Assembly (NCBI GenBank): GCA_026390775.1
Contig: JAPLFF010000003.1
Coordinates: forward strand, 1 to 64,000
DNA length: 64,000 nt
Direction of reading: 5' to 3'
Origin: Ignavibacteriales bacterium
GTDB taxonomy: Bacteria; Bacteroidota; Ignavibacteria; Ignavibacteriales; Melioribacteraceae
Part shown: piece after piece, positions 1-8,856 of the stretch
How positions within the stretch are numbered: the stretch's first letter is position 1
Layout: every line of letters begins with the position of its first letter
The notes under the pieces: generated by a model
The model's database searches: none
Told to the model about the DNA's origin: nothing
What the model saw: only the letters and a program-made list of their open reading frames with translations
Translations under genes and position numbers: made by a program

Positions 1-1143
1 ATTGCTGTAAATACAGACGCTCAAGTTCTCGAAGAGAGTTTGGCTACTCATAAAATTCAAATCGGAACAAATGTAACACGCGGACTTGGGGCAGGCGCAG
101 ATCCTAATGTAGGAAGAAAAGCGGCTGAAGAAGATCGGGATAAGATCACCCGCATTCTTGAAGGAAGTGATATGGTTTTTGTTACTTCCGGAATGGGTGG
201 AGGAACCGGTACAGGGGCAGCTCCGATTGTTGCATCTATTGCTAAAAGTCTTGGTGCTCTTGTAATCGGTATCGTTACAAAACCTTTCACGTGGGAAGGT
301 AAGTTGCGCATGAAAAATGCGGATGAAGGAATTAATGAACTGCGTCAATTGGTAGATAGTTTGATTGTTGTACCTAACAGCAGAATACTTAGTATTATAG
401 ATACAGCTACGGCAGCAAAAGCTGCATTCAACAAACCAAATGAAATTCTTTTTGAAGCAACCCGCGGCATTGCGGATATCATTACAGTGAAAGGAATTAT
501 TAATGTTGACTTTGCCGATGTAAGAACTGTAATGAGAGACAGCGGACAAGCATTAATGGGATGCGGAATTGCAAGTGGAGAAAATCGATCGGTTGAAGCT
601 GCACAAAAAGCAATTTCATCACCGCTGCTTGAAGGAATTTCTATTAAAGGTGCAAAGAATATTCTTCTAAACGTTACCGGTCCAACAAATATGACTATGG
701 CAGAAGTAGAAGCTGGTAATAATGTGATCTTTGAAGCTGCCGGAGAAGAAGCAAATGTAATCTTTGGAACAGTAATTAAAGATCAGATGAATGAATATGT
801 TTCTTACACAGTTATCGCAACTGGATTTGAATCTAAATCAGGCTCAAATCCTATTAGCAATTTGAAAACAGAAAAAGCAGAAAGAAAACGCGAAGAGAAA
901 AAAGTTGTAGGCATGGGCGGTTTTCCAACTAAACGCGGCTCGATGGAATTAGAAAATAGTGATGATCTGAATGTTCCTACTATCCTAAGAGTAAAGAAAA
1001 CAAGTCCGGATTTGTTTGATCAAAGCGGATTGGAAACCGGATTTAAAACTGAAAAGAATGATTATGAAGAGAACGATTATTACAGCAATAAGAATAGAGA
1101 TGAAGAAGACAGTTCATCATTCTTAAGAAAGATTATGGATTAA
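1..1143 (+). CDS. ftsZ: Cell division protein FtsZ (5' end outside window)
   Basis: Tubulin-like GTPase that polymerises into the division ring at midcell. The frame is open from base 1 (380 codons to the stop), so about the first 40-50 residues, including the start, lie outside the window. The tubulin signature GGGTGTGAAP is seen near residue 65, preceded by the GLGAGADPNVGR segment. The GTPase and C-terminal subdomains are followed by a charged linker. The tail carries two short segments resembling the FtsZ C-terminal peptide: VPTILRVKK about 50 residues from the end and SSSFLRKIMD at the very end. In the family such a peptide binds FtsA and other anchors. A TTG at base 40 could be mistaken for a start, but the sequence before it already matches FtsZ (AVNTDAQVLEES). 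Identity is certain from the motifs. Confidence 0.97.
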   Translation: MAVNTDAQVLEESLATHKIQIGTNVTRGLGAGADPNVGRKAAEEDRDKITRILEGSDMVFVTSGMGGGTGTGAAPIVASIAKSLGALVIGIVTKPFTWEGKLRMKNADEGINELRQLVDSLIVVPNSRILSIIDTATAAKAAFNKPNEILFEATRGIADIITVKGIINVDFADVRTVMRDSGQALMGCGIASGENRSVEAAQKAISSPLLEGISIKGAKNILLNVTGPTNMTMAEVEAGNNVIFEAAGEEANVIFGTVIKDQMNEYVSYTVIATGFESKSGSNPISNLKTEKAERKREEKKVVGMGGFPTKRGSMELENSDDLNVPTILRVKKTSPDLFDQSGLETGFKTEKNDYEENDYYSNKNRDEEDSSSFLRKIMD

Positions 1144-1182
1144 AGTTTTTCCTTTATGGTAAAAATAAAATAAAGGAGTACT

Positions 1183-1284
1183 ATGGACGGACTAATTTTA
1201 TTAGGAGCAATGCTTCTTTTTATAGCGCTCTTTTCAACAAAAGCTATCAGGATAATAAAATATTTAAAATCCGATAGTGAATAA
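1183..1284 (+). CDS. 33-residue single-span membrane micro-protein, unknown function
   Basis: A short frame of 33 codons begins with ATG 39 bases after the ftsZ stop. An AAGGAG ribosome-binding site lies at about 1173-1178, one of the strongest in the window. The product has a hydrophobic N-terminal half (LILLGAMLLFIALFSTKA) followed by a basic patch (RIIKYLK) and a polar end, the layout of a small inner-membrane protein with its C-terminus inside. Position suggests co-transcription with ftsZ. I do not recognise a family, and nothing in the sequence assigns a function. Support is the ribosome-binding site, spacing and composition only; conservation has not been tested. Confidence 0.5.
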   Translation: MDGLILLGAMLLFIALFSTKAIRIIKYLKSDSE

Positions 1285-1296
1285 TTCGGCAAAATT

Positions 1297-1358
1297 AAAG
1301 GCCGTAATTGGTTTTCTCCTTGTTGTGGTTAACAGATATGAAAATCAATGCGGCCTTT
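1297..1358 (+). terminator. Long hairpin, possible terminator of the ftsZ transcript
   Basis: Two nested complementary blocks form one long stem. AAAGGCCG (1297-1304) pairs with CGGCCTTT (1351-1358). Inside it ATTGGTTTTC (1307-1316) pairs with GAAAATCAAT (1340-1349) with a single G-U. A 2/1-base bulge separates the blocks and the loop is 23 bases. The 3' side runs into ATTTATTAAAG, only weakly U-rich, so this could be a terminator or another structured RNA element. Confidence 0.45.
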
Positions 1359-1449
1359 ATTTATTAAAGAAGAGTTAGCGATTTATCATTTTTCTTTTGT
1401 CAGCGGAATTGCTAATTTTATCCACCAAAAAGACACACAAATAAATCCT

Positions 1450-2181
1450 ATGAAAAAATTACTAATCCTTTTTTTGATATTAATTTTTTTTCGATTAACC
1501 AATGCTCAGGAAGGTGAAGATGTTGGCTGGGTTGCAAGATTTGGTGCAGCAGGCGGATTTTCTCCAACATTGGTTTTTCCTAATGTTGATGCAATTAATT
1601 TGCAGATAAAAAATATGGGATTGGAAAATCTTTCCAGTAAAGGAATGTTGGTTTATGGCGGCGGCGGTTATGCTTACATTATGCTTGTTGATAATTTAAG
1701 AATCGGTGGAATTGGTTTAAGCGGAACTCAAACTTCAAGTGGTTTTAACAATGGATTCAATAAAGAAGTAAAGTATAATTACGGACTTGGCGGCTTTACG
1801 GCAGAGTACACTTTACCATTCATAAAAAATATTGCTGTTTCGATTGGAGCGATTGTCGGCGTAGGGTCATCAAGCATTGAGATTTTTCAGAATAAAAATA
1901 ATTTTACTTGGAATGGAATATGGAGTGATGTTTCAAATAATTCTTCTCAGAACATCTATAAAAAAATTACTAATACTTTCTTAACAATTACTCCAACACT
2001 TAATGTTGATATTCCGCTAAGCAGATTTATTGCTTTCAGAATTGGCGGAGGATACATTACATCCTTAGCAAACAGTTGGAAAGCAGACAATGAACAAGAT
2101 ATTGGAAACGTTCCATCGGATTTAAGTAGCAGTTCGTTCTTTATTCAAACCGGAATCTACTTCGGATTAATTGCATTCTAA
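1450..2181 (+). CDS. Exported outer-membrane beta-barrel-like protein, unknown
   Basis: A 243-residue protein read from the ATG at 1450, which begins directly with a signal peptide (MKKLLILFLILIFFRLTNAQ). The same frame is open upstream to an ATG at 1348, but that start lies within the hairpin and would bury the signal peptide, so 1450 is preferred. The mature part is rich in glycine and alternating hydrophobic residues (for example VYGGGGYAYIML, FRIGGGYITSL) and ends in a phenylalanine-containing strand, as in small outer-membrane barrels. I recognise no named family. It stands just upstream of, and nearly touches, the dTDP-glucose dehydratase gene, so it may share its transcript. Confidence 0.65.
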   Translation: MKKLLILFLILIFFRLTNAQEGEDVGWVARFGAAGGFSPTLVFPNVDAINLQIKNMGLENLSSKGMLVYGGGGYAYIMLVDNLRIGGIGLSGTQTSSGFNNGFNKEVKYNYGLGGFTAEYTLPFIKNIAVSIGAIVGVGSSSIEIFQNKNNFTWNGIWSDVSNNSSQNIYKKITNTFLTITPTLNVDIPLSRFIAFRIGGGYITSLANSWKADNEQDIGNVPSDLSSSSFFIQTGIYFGLIAF

Positions 2182-2185
2182 ATTG

Positions 2186-3205
2186 ATGACAACTAAAAAC
2201 ATACTTGTAACCGGCGGTGCCGGATTCATTGGAAGTAACTTTATCAATTATATTCTTTCTAAACATGATGATTATTTTATTGTCAATTTAGATAAACTTA
2301 CTTACGCCGGTAATCTTGAAAACCTTAAAACGGTTGAGAAAAACAAGAATTATAGGTTCGTTAAAGGAGATATTATAAATAATGAGTTATTAGATTATCT
2401 TTTTAAGAGGTTTAATCTAAAATTTGTTATAAATTTCGCTGCAGAATCTCACGTTGATAGGAGTATACTCGGATCGGAAATTTTCTACCGAACAAATGTA
2501 ATAGGAACAACAGTTTTGCTCGAGGCTGCTCGCAGATATCAAGTTGAGAAATTTGTACAAATCTCTACCGATGAAGTTTATGGTAGTTTAGGTTCTACAG
2601 GTTTATTTACCGAAAAAACTCCGCTCAGTCCCAACAGTCCATATTCATCAAGTAAAGCAAGTGCAGATATGGCAGTTTTGTCATTTCATCACACTTATGG
2701 TTTGCCTGTTGTTATTACAAGATGTTCAAATAATTACGGACCACTTCAATTTCCGGAAAAATTAATTCCATTGATGATTATTAATTCTCTTAACGGGAAA
2801 AAACTTCCGGTATATGGCGATGGGTTAAATGTAAGAGATTGGATCTATGTTATTGATCATAACAAAGCAGTAGAACTTGTATTTGAAAATGGAAAGACAG
2901 GAGAAGTGTATAACATAGGTGCAAGTCGTGAGATGAAAAATATTGAGATTGTAAAATTGATTTTACAGAAACTCGGTAAAGGGGAAGAATTAATTGAGTA
3001 TGTAAAAGACAGACCCGGACATGACCGTAGGTATGCAATTGATTCATCAAAAATAAAAAATGAATTAGGATGGGCACCAAGTTTTAATTTTGAAATTGCC
3101 ATCGGCGAGACAATTGATTGGTATTTGCAAAACAAAAACTGGTGGGAAAGAATTATCTCCGGAGAATATCAAAAATATTATGAACTTCAATACAAAAATC
3201 GTTAA
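2186..3205 (+). CDS. rfbB: dTDP-glucose 4,6-dehydratase
   Basis: Extended short-chain dehydrogenase that converts dTDP-glucose to dTDP-4-keto-6-deoxyglucose, the entry step to dTDP-rhamnose and other deoxysugars. The ATG at 2186 gives 339 residues, near the family length. The NAD-binding TGGAGFIGS motif is at residues 9-17, the STDEVYGS segment near 130 and the catalytic YSSSK near 155. An in-frame TTG at 2171 overlaps the previous gene and is a poorer start. No rfbA, rfbC or rfbD is present in the window, so the rest of the pathway must be encoded elsewhere or another enzyme uses the product. It heads the polysaccharide region. Confidence 0.92.
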   Translation: MTTKNILVTGGAGFIGSNFINYILSKHDDYFIVNLDKLTYAGNLENLKTVEKNKNYRFVKGDIINNELLDYLFKRFNLKFVINFAAESHVDRSILGSEIFYRTNVIGTTVLLEAARRYQVEKFVQISTDEVYGSLGSTGLFTEKTPLSPNSPYSSSKASADMAVLSFHHTYGLPVVITRCSNNYGPLQFPEKLIPLMIINSLNGKKLPVYGDGLNVRDWIYVIDHNKAVELVFENGKTGEVYNIGASREMKNIEIVKLILQKLGKGEELIEYVKDRPGHDRRYAIDSSKIKNELGWAPSFNFEIAIGETIDWYLQNKNWWERIISGEYQKYYELQYKNR

Positions 3206-3304
3206 GTTTGTGACGTTCGAAAACCAACATGGAGTAATATACAACTGCCTCTTTCTACCTTTCTTTATTATTATCACTTTTTTTACAATTATAATCGAAC
3301 GCAA

Positions 3305-4750
3305 ATGAAAAAAATTATTTTATTACTAATCGCACTATCCATTGTGAACTCTGTTTATTCACAAGATCAGAACTCAACAGCTATCAGTAAAAGCGATCTT
3401 ACTAAAGCAAACATAATAAGTGTTACAGTTGGCGGGTCTTTCATTATTAACGGAACATTTCCTGCTTTTATAACAGAACGAGCTGATCAATTTCTCACAA
3501 GGATATTTACAGAAGCTAAATCTCAAGTTTTAACCGGCGCAAAAGATGAAAAACAGATGGCAAAAATTAAGGATGAATTTGAAAACTATGCCAAGCGCGA
3601 TATCCTTCTTAAAAGATTCTCCGGTGAAATGATAAAACTTGATCTAGAAAAATTTAGGCTAACCGGAGATTTTAAATTCAATCCCAATTTGAAAAATGAT
3701 GATGTAATAGTTTTTCCGGCGTATGATGAAGAGAGAAATTTTGTGGATGTAACAGGTGCTGTAAATAAACCTATTAAATTTCAATTTGTTGAAGGTGATA
3801 AGATCAGCGATGCAATTCTTTTTGCACAGGGAATTAACAAAGCTTATGATAATGTAAGTGAAGCTGAAATTTCCCGCCTAACAGAAAAAGGAACAAAAGA
3901 AGAAATAATTAATGTGAAATTGTCTGATGATTTTGTATTGCAAAGAGGTGATAGAGTTCGAATTCTTTTTGTCGAAAACAACAAAATGGATTTTAAAGTT
4001 TTAGTTCTTGGTGAAGTTAATAAACCGGGTGAAATAGCAATTACAAAAGACAACACCAATTTACGAGATGTAATAGTAAAAGCAGGCGGGTTTACAAATG
4101 ATGCGTGGTTGGAAAAAGCAGAACAGTTAAAAGGTACAAGTAAAACCCAGATGCTTAGAATGAAGTTGATAAAGGAGAGCTATGTTAAAGGGGAGCGCTT
4201 AAATTTATTAATGAGTGAAAGATATTTCAACGATCCATTTTTAGAACAAATGAAAATACTTAGAATGAATGATTTATACTCGGAAGATTCATTAACTATT
4301 ATAATCGATAATATGCTACGTGTTTTGCAGAATAATAGAACAATTGATTTTACCAAAGTTCTTATGCAAGGATCCGATGAAGGTAATAGCTTAGTATCTG
4401 ATGGTGATATAATTGTAATTCCAAAGAGAGAAGAATTAGTCTATGTATTTGGACAAGTAACTAATCCAGGGTACGTTTCTTTTAAGAAAGAAAAAGATCA
4501 TAATTATTATTTGACAAAAGCTGGCGGTGTTGGAAAAAATGCTCAAGATGATATTAAAATAATTAAGGGAAATTCATATGCTTGGTTTGACGCATCTGAA
4601 AAAATCCCAATTGACGCTGGAGATTTTATTTATGTACCGAAAGATGTTCCTAAGCCTTTTGAATATTACATGAAAAACATTGGAACTGTAGCGGGTATAG
4701 TCGGCAGTATAGCAACAATAATTTTACTGTTAATTCAATTTGGTAAATAA
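3305..4750 (+). CDS. SLBB-domain polysaccharide export protein (Wza-like role)
   Basis: A 481-residue exported protein. Residues 1-19 are a signal peptide (MKKIILLLIALSIVNSVYSQ) without a lipobox, so it is not a Wza-type lipoprotein. At least three SLBB-like units can be seen, each with the pattern V.G.V.KPG plus AGG: around residues 140, 240 and 380. A glycine-rich hydrophobic segment near the C-terminus (VAGIVGSIATIILLL) predicts a membrane span. In the family these proteins form the outer-membrane or periplasmic channel for capsule or exopolysaccharide. The Wzz-like gene follows 18 bases later, the usual pairing. A TAAGTTTG element at 3203-3210, about 95 bases upstream, matches the Bacteroidota -7 consensus, but I see no good -33 box. 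Confidence 0.82.
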   Translation: MKKIILLLIALSIVNSVYSQDQNSTAISKSDLTKANIISVTVGGSFIINGTFPAFITERADQFLTRIFTEAKSQVLTGAKDEKQMAKIKDEFENYAKRDILLKRFSGEMIKLDLEKFRLTGDFKFNPNLKNDDVIVFPAYDEERNFVDVTGAVNKPIKFQFVEGDKISDAILFAQGINKAYDNVSEAEISRLTEKGTKEEIINVKLSDDFVLQRGDRVRILFVENNKMDFKVLVLGEVNKPGEIAITKDNTNLRDVIVKAGGFTNDAWLEKAEQLKGTSKTQMLRMKLIKESYVKGERLNLLMSERYFNDPFLEQMKILRMNDLYSEDSLTIIIDNMLRVLQNNRTIDFTKVLMQGSDEGNSLVSDGDIIVIPKREELVYVFGQVTNPGYVSFKKEKDHNYYLTKAGGVGKNAQDDIKIIKGNSYAWFDASEKIPIDAGDFIYVPKDVPKPFEYYMKNIGTVAGIVGSIATIILLLIQFGK

Positions 4751-4768
4751 ATTTGAGAGAATTTAGAA

Positions 4769-5938
4769 ATGGCTGAGAATATAGGATTAAGTTTTTTTGA
4801 CTATCTAATAATAATTATCAAGTGGAAGAAGTTCTTAATTTCACTTGCCGTAGTGGTAGCCGTTTTATCATATCTTGGGGTCTACTTTTTAATTCCGCCT
4901 CAGTATGATGCCACAGCGGTTATTGTTCCCTCCGAACAAGATCAGATGGGTGGTATCACCTCTCTCTTAAAAAGTTTTTCAAATCTTCCTGTTAGCATTC
5001 CAGGATTAAAAAAATCTACCAGTACAGATATCTACAAGACAATTATTTATAGTCGCACATCAATGGAAAAATTGATCGAGAAATTCGGGTTGTACAAAGA
5101 ATATGGTTACCATACAATGGATGAGACTATCAATGAGGCAAGAAGTCACGTCTTTGCAGAGGAAACAAAAGAAAACGCGTATGAGATTACTGTCCGTGCC
5201 AGTTCACCCAAGAAAGCAGAAGAGATGTCTAACTTTCTTGTAGATCAACTTAACAGTACAATAATAGAAATGGATGTTAGAAAATCGAAAGAGAACAAAG
5301 AATTTCTTGCTAATCGGTATAGTGAAATCAAAGACAACTTGAAGAATTCTGAAGATTCTCTAACCAGATTTCAACAGGCGACAGGAATCTTGATGGCAGA
5401 AGACCAGACTAAGGCTTCAATTGAGGCGTACACCAAGCTGGAAGCTGACTTAGCTGCAAAACAGACAGAACTTTCGATTGTACAAAAACTTTATGGTCAA
5501 GATTCTCCGCAAGCATATAATTCAAAGATCTCAGTTACCGAGTATGAGAATAAGCTGAACAAAATCAAAGCTGGTACGGATGGTAACAATCTATTTCTTG
5601 CTATTAAAAATCTTCCCTCAAAAGCGATGAACTACTTACGCCGTTACAGAGATGTTAAGATCAATCAGGCAATGCTGGAATTCATAATTCCTCTTTATGA
5701 ACAAGCTCGTTTTGAGGAACAAAAAAATATTCCTTTTCTCCAAATCATAGATCATGCTAAAGCACCCGAGAAAAAAGCTTATCCCAAACGTTTTACTATT
5801 ACAATAGTTATTACTGCAATCATAATGTTCATAATGATTTTTGTAGTTATTCTACGCGAAGTCGCGGGAAATTCCGATGATCCGAAAGTTAAATTTGTAA
5901 GGAATAATTTATTTTCATTCCGAACGAAAAAGATCTAA
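4769..5938 (+). CDS. Wzz-type chain-length determinant protein
   Basis: A 389-residue inner-membrane protein of the polysaccharide co-polymerase class. A first transmembrane helix lies at about residues 16-40 (WKKFLISLAVVVAVLSYLG). A long periplasmic part with heptad-like charged stretches (residues 150-290) follows, then a Pro-containing segment (APEKKAYPKR) leading into the second helix near residues 345-368. That order is the Wzz family signature. No cytoplasmic tyrosine-kinase domain follows, so it is the kinase-free form. It regulates polymer length together with the Wzy-like protein encoded next. The ATG at 4769 follows a GAGAGAATTTAGAA stretch of modest ribosome-binding quality. Confidence 0.85.
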   Translation: MAENIGLSFFDYLIIIIKWKKFLISLAVVVAVLSYLGVYFLIPPQYDATAVIVPSEQDQMGGITSLLKSFSNLPVSIPGLKKSTSTDIYKTIIYSRTSMEKLIEKFGLYKEYGYHTMDETINEARSHVFAEETKENAYEITVRASSPKKAEEMSNFLVDQLNSTIIEMDVRKSKENKEFLANRYSEIKDNLKNSEDSLTRFQQATGILMAEDQTKASIEAYTKLEADLAAKQTELSIVQKLYGQDSPQAYNSKISVTEYENKLNKIKAGTDGNNLFLAIKNLPSKAMNYLRRYRDVKINQAMLEFIIPLYEQARFEEQKNIPFLQIIDHAKAPEKKAYPKRFTITIVITAIIMFIMIFVVILREVAGNSDDPKVKFVRNNLFSFRTKKI

Positions 5939-5951
5939 AAGCGCTGCTAAA

Positions 5952-7343
5952 TTGAAAATCATTACAGACTTTAACGATAACCAATATTCTGTAAAGAATA
6001 ATATTCAGTTATTCTCCATTGGTATAGGATTCAGTATTGTACTTGTACTTTCTTTTTACTTTGGGCTACCACTAGAATTATTTTTTCTTTTATTGGGTGT
6101 AATTATTTGTTCCGCTTTATTATTTAGTTTCAATCTGACATATTATATTTTTTTGGCACTAGCTTTTGTTCCATATGTGTACATTTTGAGAGTCCATCCC
6201 GCAGTTGTTTTTTCGATATTTTTATTGATAAGTGCCTTGATAAATTTCAAAGGCAATCTAATCAAAGAAGTTAATAACCAATTATGGTTTCCACTTTTAC
6301 TTTATTTTGTTTCGACTCTACCTTCTTTTGTAAATACACCAGCTCCTCTTTTAAGTTTGCGGGATTTATCTAATTTAATTTCCTTAATTATAGTTTTTTT
6401 CGTAACAATTCTTGGATTTCCTTCAAAGAAAAAAATGATGTTTGTCTTTTTCATTTTTATTACTGCTATATTTTTACATAGTCTTTTTGTCATCTATTTG
6501 GGGGTAACTACAGGCAAAAGAGTTTTGGGAATTTTAGGGGTCTATTATATTGATTATGCAGGACTTGGCAGTGTAATAACTTTTATTCTAGCATTATACA
6601 TGAAGGGTCTAAAAAAAGCTATTTTTTCAGCTATCTTTATTATTATCACATTAGGTTTAATACTCACTCAAACAAGAAATGCCTGGTTTTCGGCCGTGTT
6701 CACAATCGGGACTCTCATTTTATTCCTTTTTTTCAACGCAAAAAAAGCTTACATGAAACGATCTATTTTAATCTTTTTAACTTTGGCTGTTATTGTGTTA
6801 TTAATTGTATCTAGCAGCAGCACAGGGGTTGATGTAGGAGATAGATTAGATGTAAATAAGAGAGTTGTTTCCTTGACAGGTGATCCTGAAAGTGTTGGTT
6901 TAAATTCTTTCGTATCCAGAGCTATGATTTGGCATACAGCACTTTATGCATTTCTAGAACATCCAGTTATAGGAATTGGACCATATTCATTTAAACACAC
7001 ATCTCAATTATATTATGTTATCCCAAAAGGATTTTACGATCTTTATGTTGAGGGGAGAACCCCGCATATAACATACTTACAGGTACTCACTGAAACCGGC
7101 ATTGTTGGATTTATGGCTTTCCTATTTTTTATTATTGCGTTGATTAAATTATTAGTACAATCTTTAAAATTACTTATAGAAAGGGACGATTTTATTATTA
7201 CGTTAATGATAATCTGGTCCTTAGTGTATATAATATTTTCAATGATGATGACAGAATCCTGGTTATACGGCCCATATATTGTCTGGTTAGGTGTGCTTTT
7301 AGGCTTTCTAGTAAACAATAAAAAAAGATTAGAGAAGAATTAA
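5952..7343 (+). CDS. Wzy/WaaL-like O-antigen polymerase or ligase
   Basis: A 463-residue polytopic membrane protein starting at a TTG 14 bases after wzz. About a dozen hydrophobic spans are visible. The large periplasmic loop before the last spans carries the Wzy_C-type sequence: HPVIGIGPYSFK, then HITYLQVLTETGIVG near residue 375. Family members join lipid-linked oligosaccharides, either into chains (Wzy) or onto lipid A (WaaL), and sequence alone does not separate the two. Position between the chain-length gene and the flippase favours Wzy. A second member of the family lies at 21764-22966. Confidence 0.82.
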   Translation: MKIITDFNDNQYSVKNNIQLFSIGIGFSIVLVLSFYFGLPLELFFLLLGVIICSALLFSFNLTYYIFLALAFVPYVYILRVHPAVVFSIFLLISALINFKGNLIKEVNNQLWFPLLLYFVSTLPSFVNTPAPLLSLRDLSNLISLIIVFFVTILGFPSKKKMMFVFFIFITAIFLHSLFVIYLGVTTGKRVLGILGVYYIDYAGLGSVITFILALYMKGLKKAIFSAIFIIITLGLILTQTRNAWFSAVFTIGTLILFLFFNAKKAYMKRSILIFLTLAVIVLLIVSSSSTGVDVGDRLDVNKRVVSLTGDPESVGLNSFVSRAMIWHTALYAFLEHPVIGIGPYSFKHTSQLYYVIPKGFYDLYVEGRTPHITYLQVLTETGIVGFMAFLFFIIALIKLLVQSLKLLIERDDFIITLMIIWSLVYIIFSMMMTESWLYGPYIVWLGVLLGFLVNNKKRLEKN

Positions 7344-7348
7344 TAACT

Positions 7349-8818
7349 ATGCCTTCCGACAGAAAAAACTCTACATCACTTGCGATACAATTTATAATAA
7401 CTTTAGTATCATCATTGATTACTCTTAAGCTTAACATCTTAAATTATGGTCAAAATATTTTTGGTAGTTGGATAGTATTGGCATCTATATGGGGTTTTAG
7501 TACTACAATAGATTTTGGTTTTGGAACAGCAATAGTAAAATATGTAGCACAATATAAAGAACAAAAAGAAGTGCTAAATAAAATATTGTCATCAATTTTC
7601 TATGTATTTCTTTCCTTTGGCTTTATACTATTTACTTTTTGTATTACAATAGCATACTTCTTTTATTTTAACAATGCATCTATAGTATCTTTAAATTATC
7701 TAAAAGTATTCCAATATGTTTTTTTTATTCTAGGTATATCCTTTCTCTGCCAGTATTTATCAATATTTTTCAAATCCATCTTAGAGGGATTGAATAATTT
7801 TGCAATCACTAGCGTGATTTCAATTGGTCAGTATTTACTCATTTTAAGTGGAGTTATATTTATTTACGTATTCCGGTTGGGAATCGTTTGGCTTGCGTAT
7901 GTATATCTCATTACATCTGTTATTATACTTATCTCTTACATCTTCTATTTTAATAATAAAATTGGATTTATTAAAATCAAAGTTGTCGATTTTGACCTAA
8001 GAGAAGCTAAAAAAGTATTTAGATTTAGTTTTTCAATACAATTGATGAATACATTTAATACTTTAATTGATCCCATTATAAAGTATATGATTAGCAATTT
8101 CTATAACATTGGGTCCGTACCGGCGTATGAAATTGCTAAACGTTTTGCAGTTGCTATCTCAGGATTATTTTTTAATACATTTAAAATTATTTTACCCAAA
8201 GCAAGCTCCTTAAAAACTCCGCAAGAGATTATTTCATTTTTAAAAAATGAAATAATCAAATATTCAAAAATTGGTGTAATCTATTCTGGTTTATCCTTTG
8301 GCATTTTTTTGTTCCCGGTAATATTAATAATTCACATTGTTTTTAATATTAAGGAAGCGCTATTAATATTTATGATTTTAGCTCTACCAGAATCAGTCAA
8401 TAATTTTGGATACTCCATATATAATTTTTTGTTAGGAAGAGGAAGGGTGCGTATTTTAGTAATAATTCAGTTCTTCAACCTAATTTCTGTAATTATTGGT
8501 TTTAGTCTTTTTCATAATGTCTTAGGTTTGATTGGTTACTTTTTTTCTGTTAGTGTCGCCAATATTTCCATGATCATATACATTCATAGAGTATGGGATA
8601 TTCCTTTATCAGTTATTTATAAAAAGAGTAAGCTTTATAAATTACTATTGTTAATAATTCTTATGTGTTTCTCAACAATTGTTTTTTATTATAATTGGAT
8701 TTCCGATATATATTTATTTCCTTCTATCAGTATTGTTTCGATATTTATTTTCTATTCAGATCTGAAGGAGATCTTAATTCAGTTTATTACCCCTATTATG
8801 CATCAGTATAAAAAGTAA
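7349..8818 (+). CDS. Wzx-type polysaccharide flippase (MATE-like fold)
   Basis: A 489-residue protein with about 12-14 predicted membrane spans and the N-terminal layout of the O-antigen translocase family (TTIDFGFGTAIVKYVAQYKEQ near residue 55, where other members have an LxDFGL-type motif). It would move undecaprenyl-diphosphate-linked units to the periplasmic face of the inner membrane. It follows the wzy-like gene by 5 bases, consistent with one operon of SLBB, wzz, wzy and wzx. It is markedly AT-rich. Its product is intact, unlike the two flippase stubs at 15331 and 24239. Confidence 0.82.
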   Translation: MPSDRKNSTSLAIQFIITLVSSLITLKLNILNYGQNIFGSWIVLASIWGFSTTIDFGFGTAIVKYVAQYKEQKEVLNKILSSIFYVFLSFGFILFTFCITIAYFFYFNNASIVSLNYLKVFQYVFFILGISFLCQYLSIFFKSILEGLNNFAITSVISIGQYLLILSGVIFIYVFRLGIVWLAYVYLITSVIILISYIFYFNNKIGFIKIKVVDFDLREAKKVFRFSFSIQLMNTFNTLIDPIIKYMISNFYNIGSVPAYEIAKRFAVAISGLFFNTFKIILPKASSLKTPQEIISFLKNEIIKYSKIGVIYSGLSFGIFLFPVILIIHIVFNIKEALLIFMILALPESVNNFGYSIYNFLLGRGRVRILVIIQFFNLISVIIGFSLFHNVLGLIGYFFSVSVANISMIIYIHRVWDIPLSVIYKKSKLYKLLLLIILMCFSTIVFYYNWISDIYLFPSISIVSIFIFYSDLKEILIQFITPIMHQYKK

Positions 8819-8856
8819 GATGAATATCACGCTATAGAATATTTTAGGAACAAACC

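Noticed and set aside
1348-1449. In-frame extension upstream of the barrel protein (ATG at 1348)
   Set aside because: It starts inside the hairpin and would place 34 residues before a clear signal peptide; the ATG at 1450 explains the protein better.
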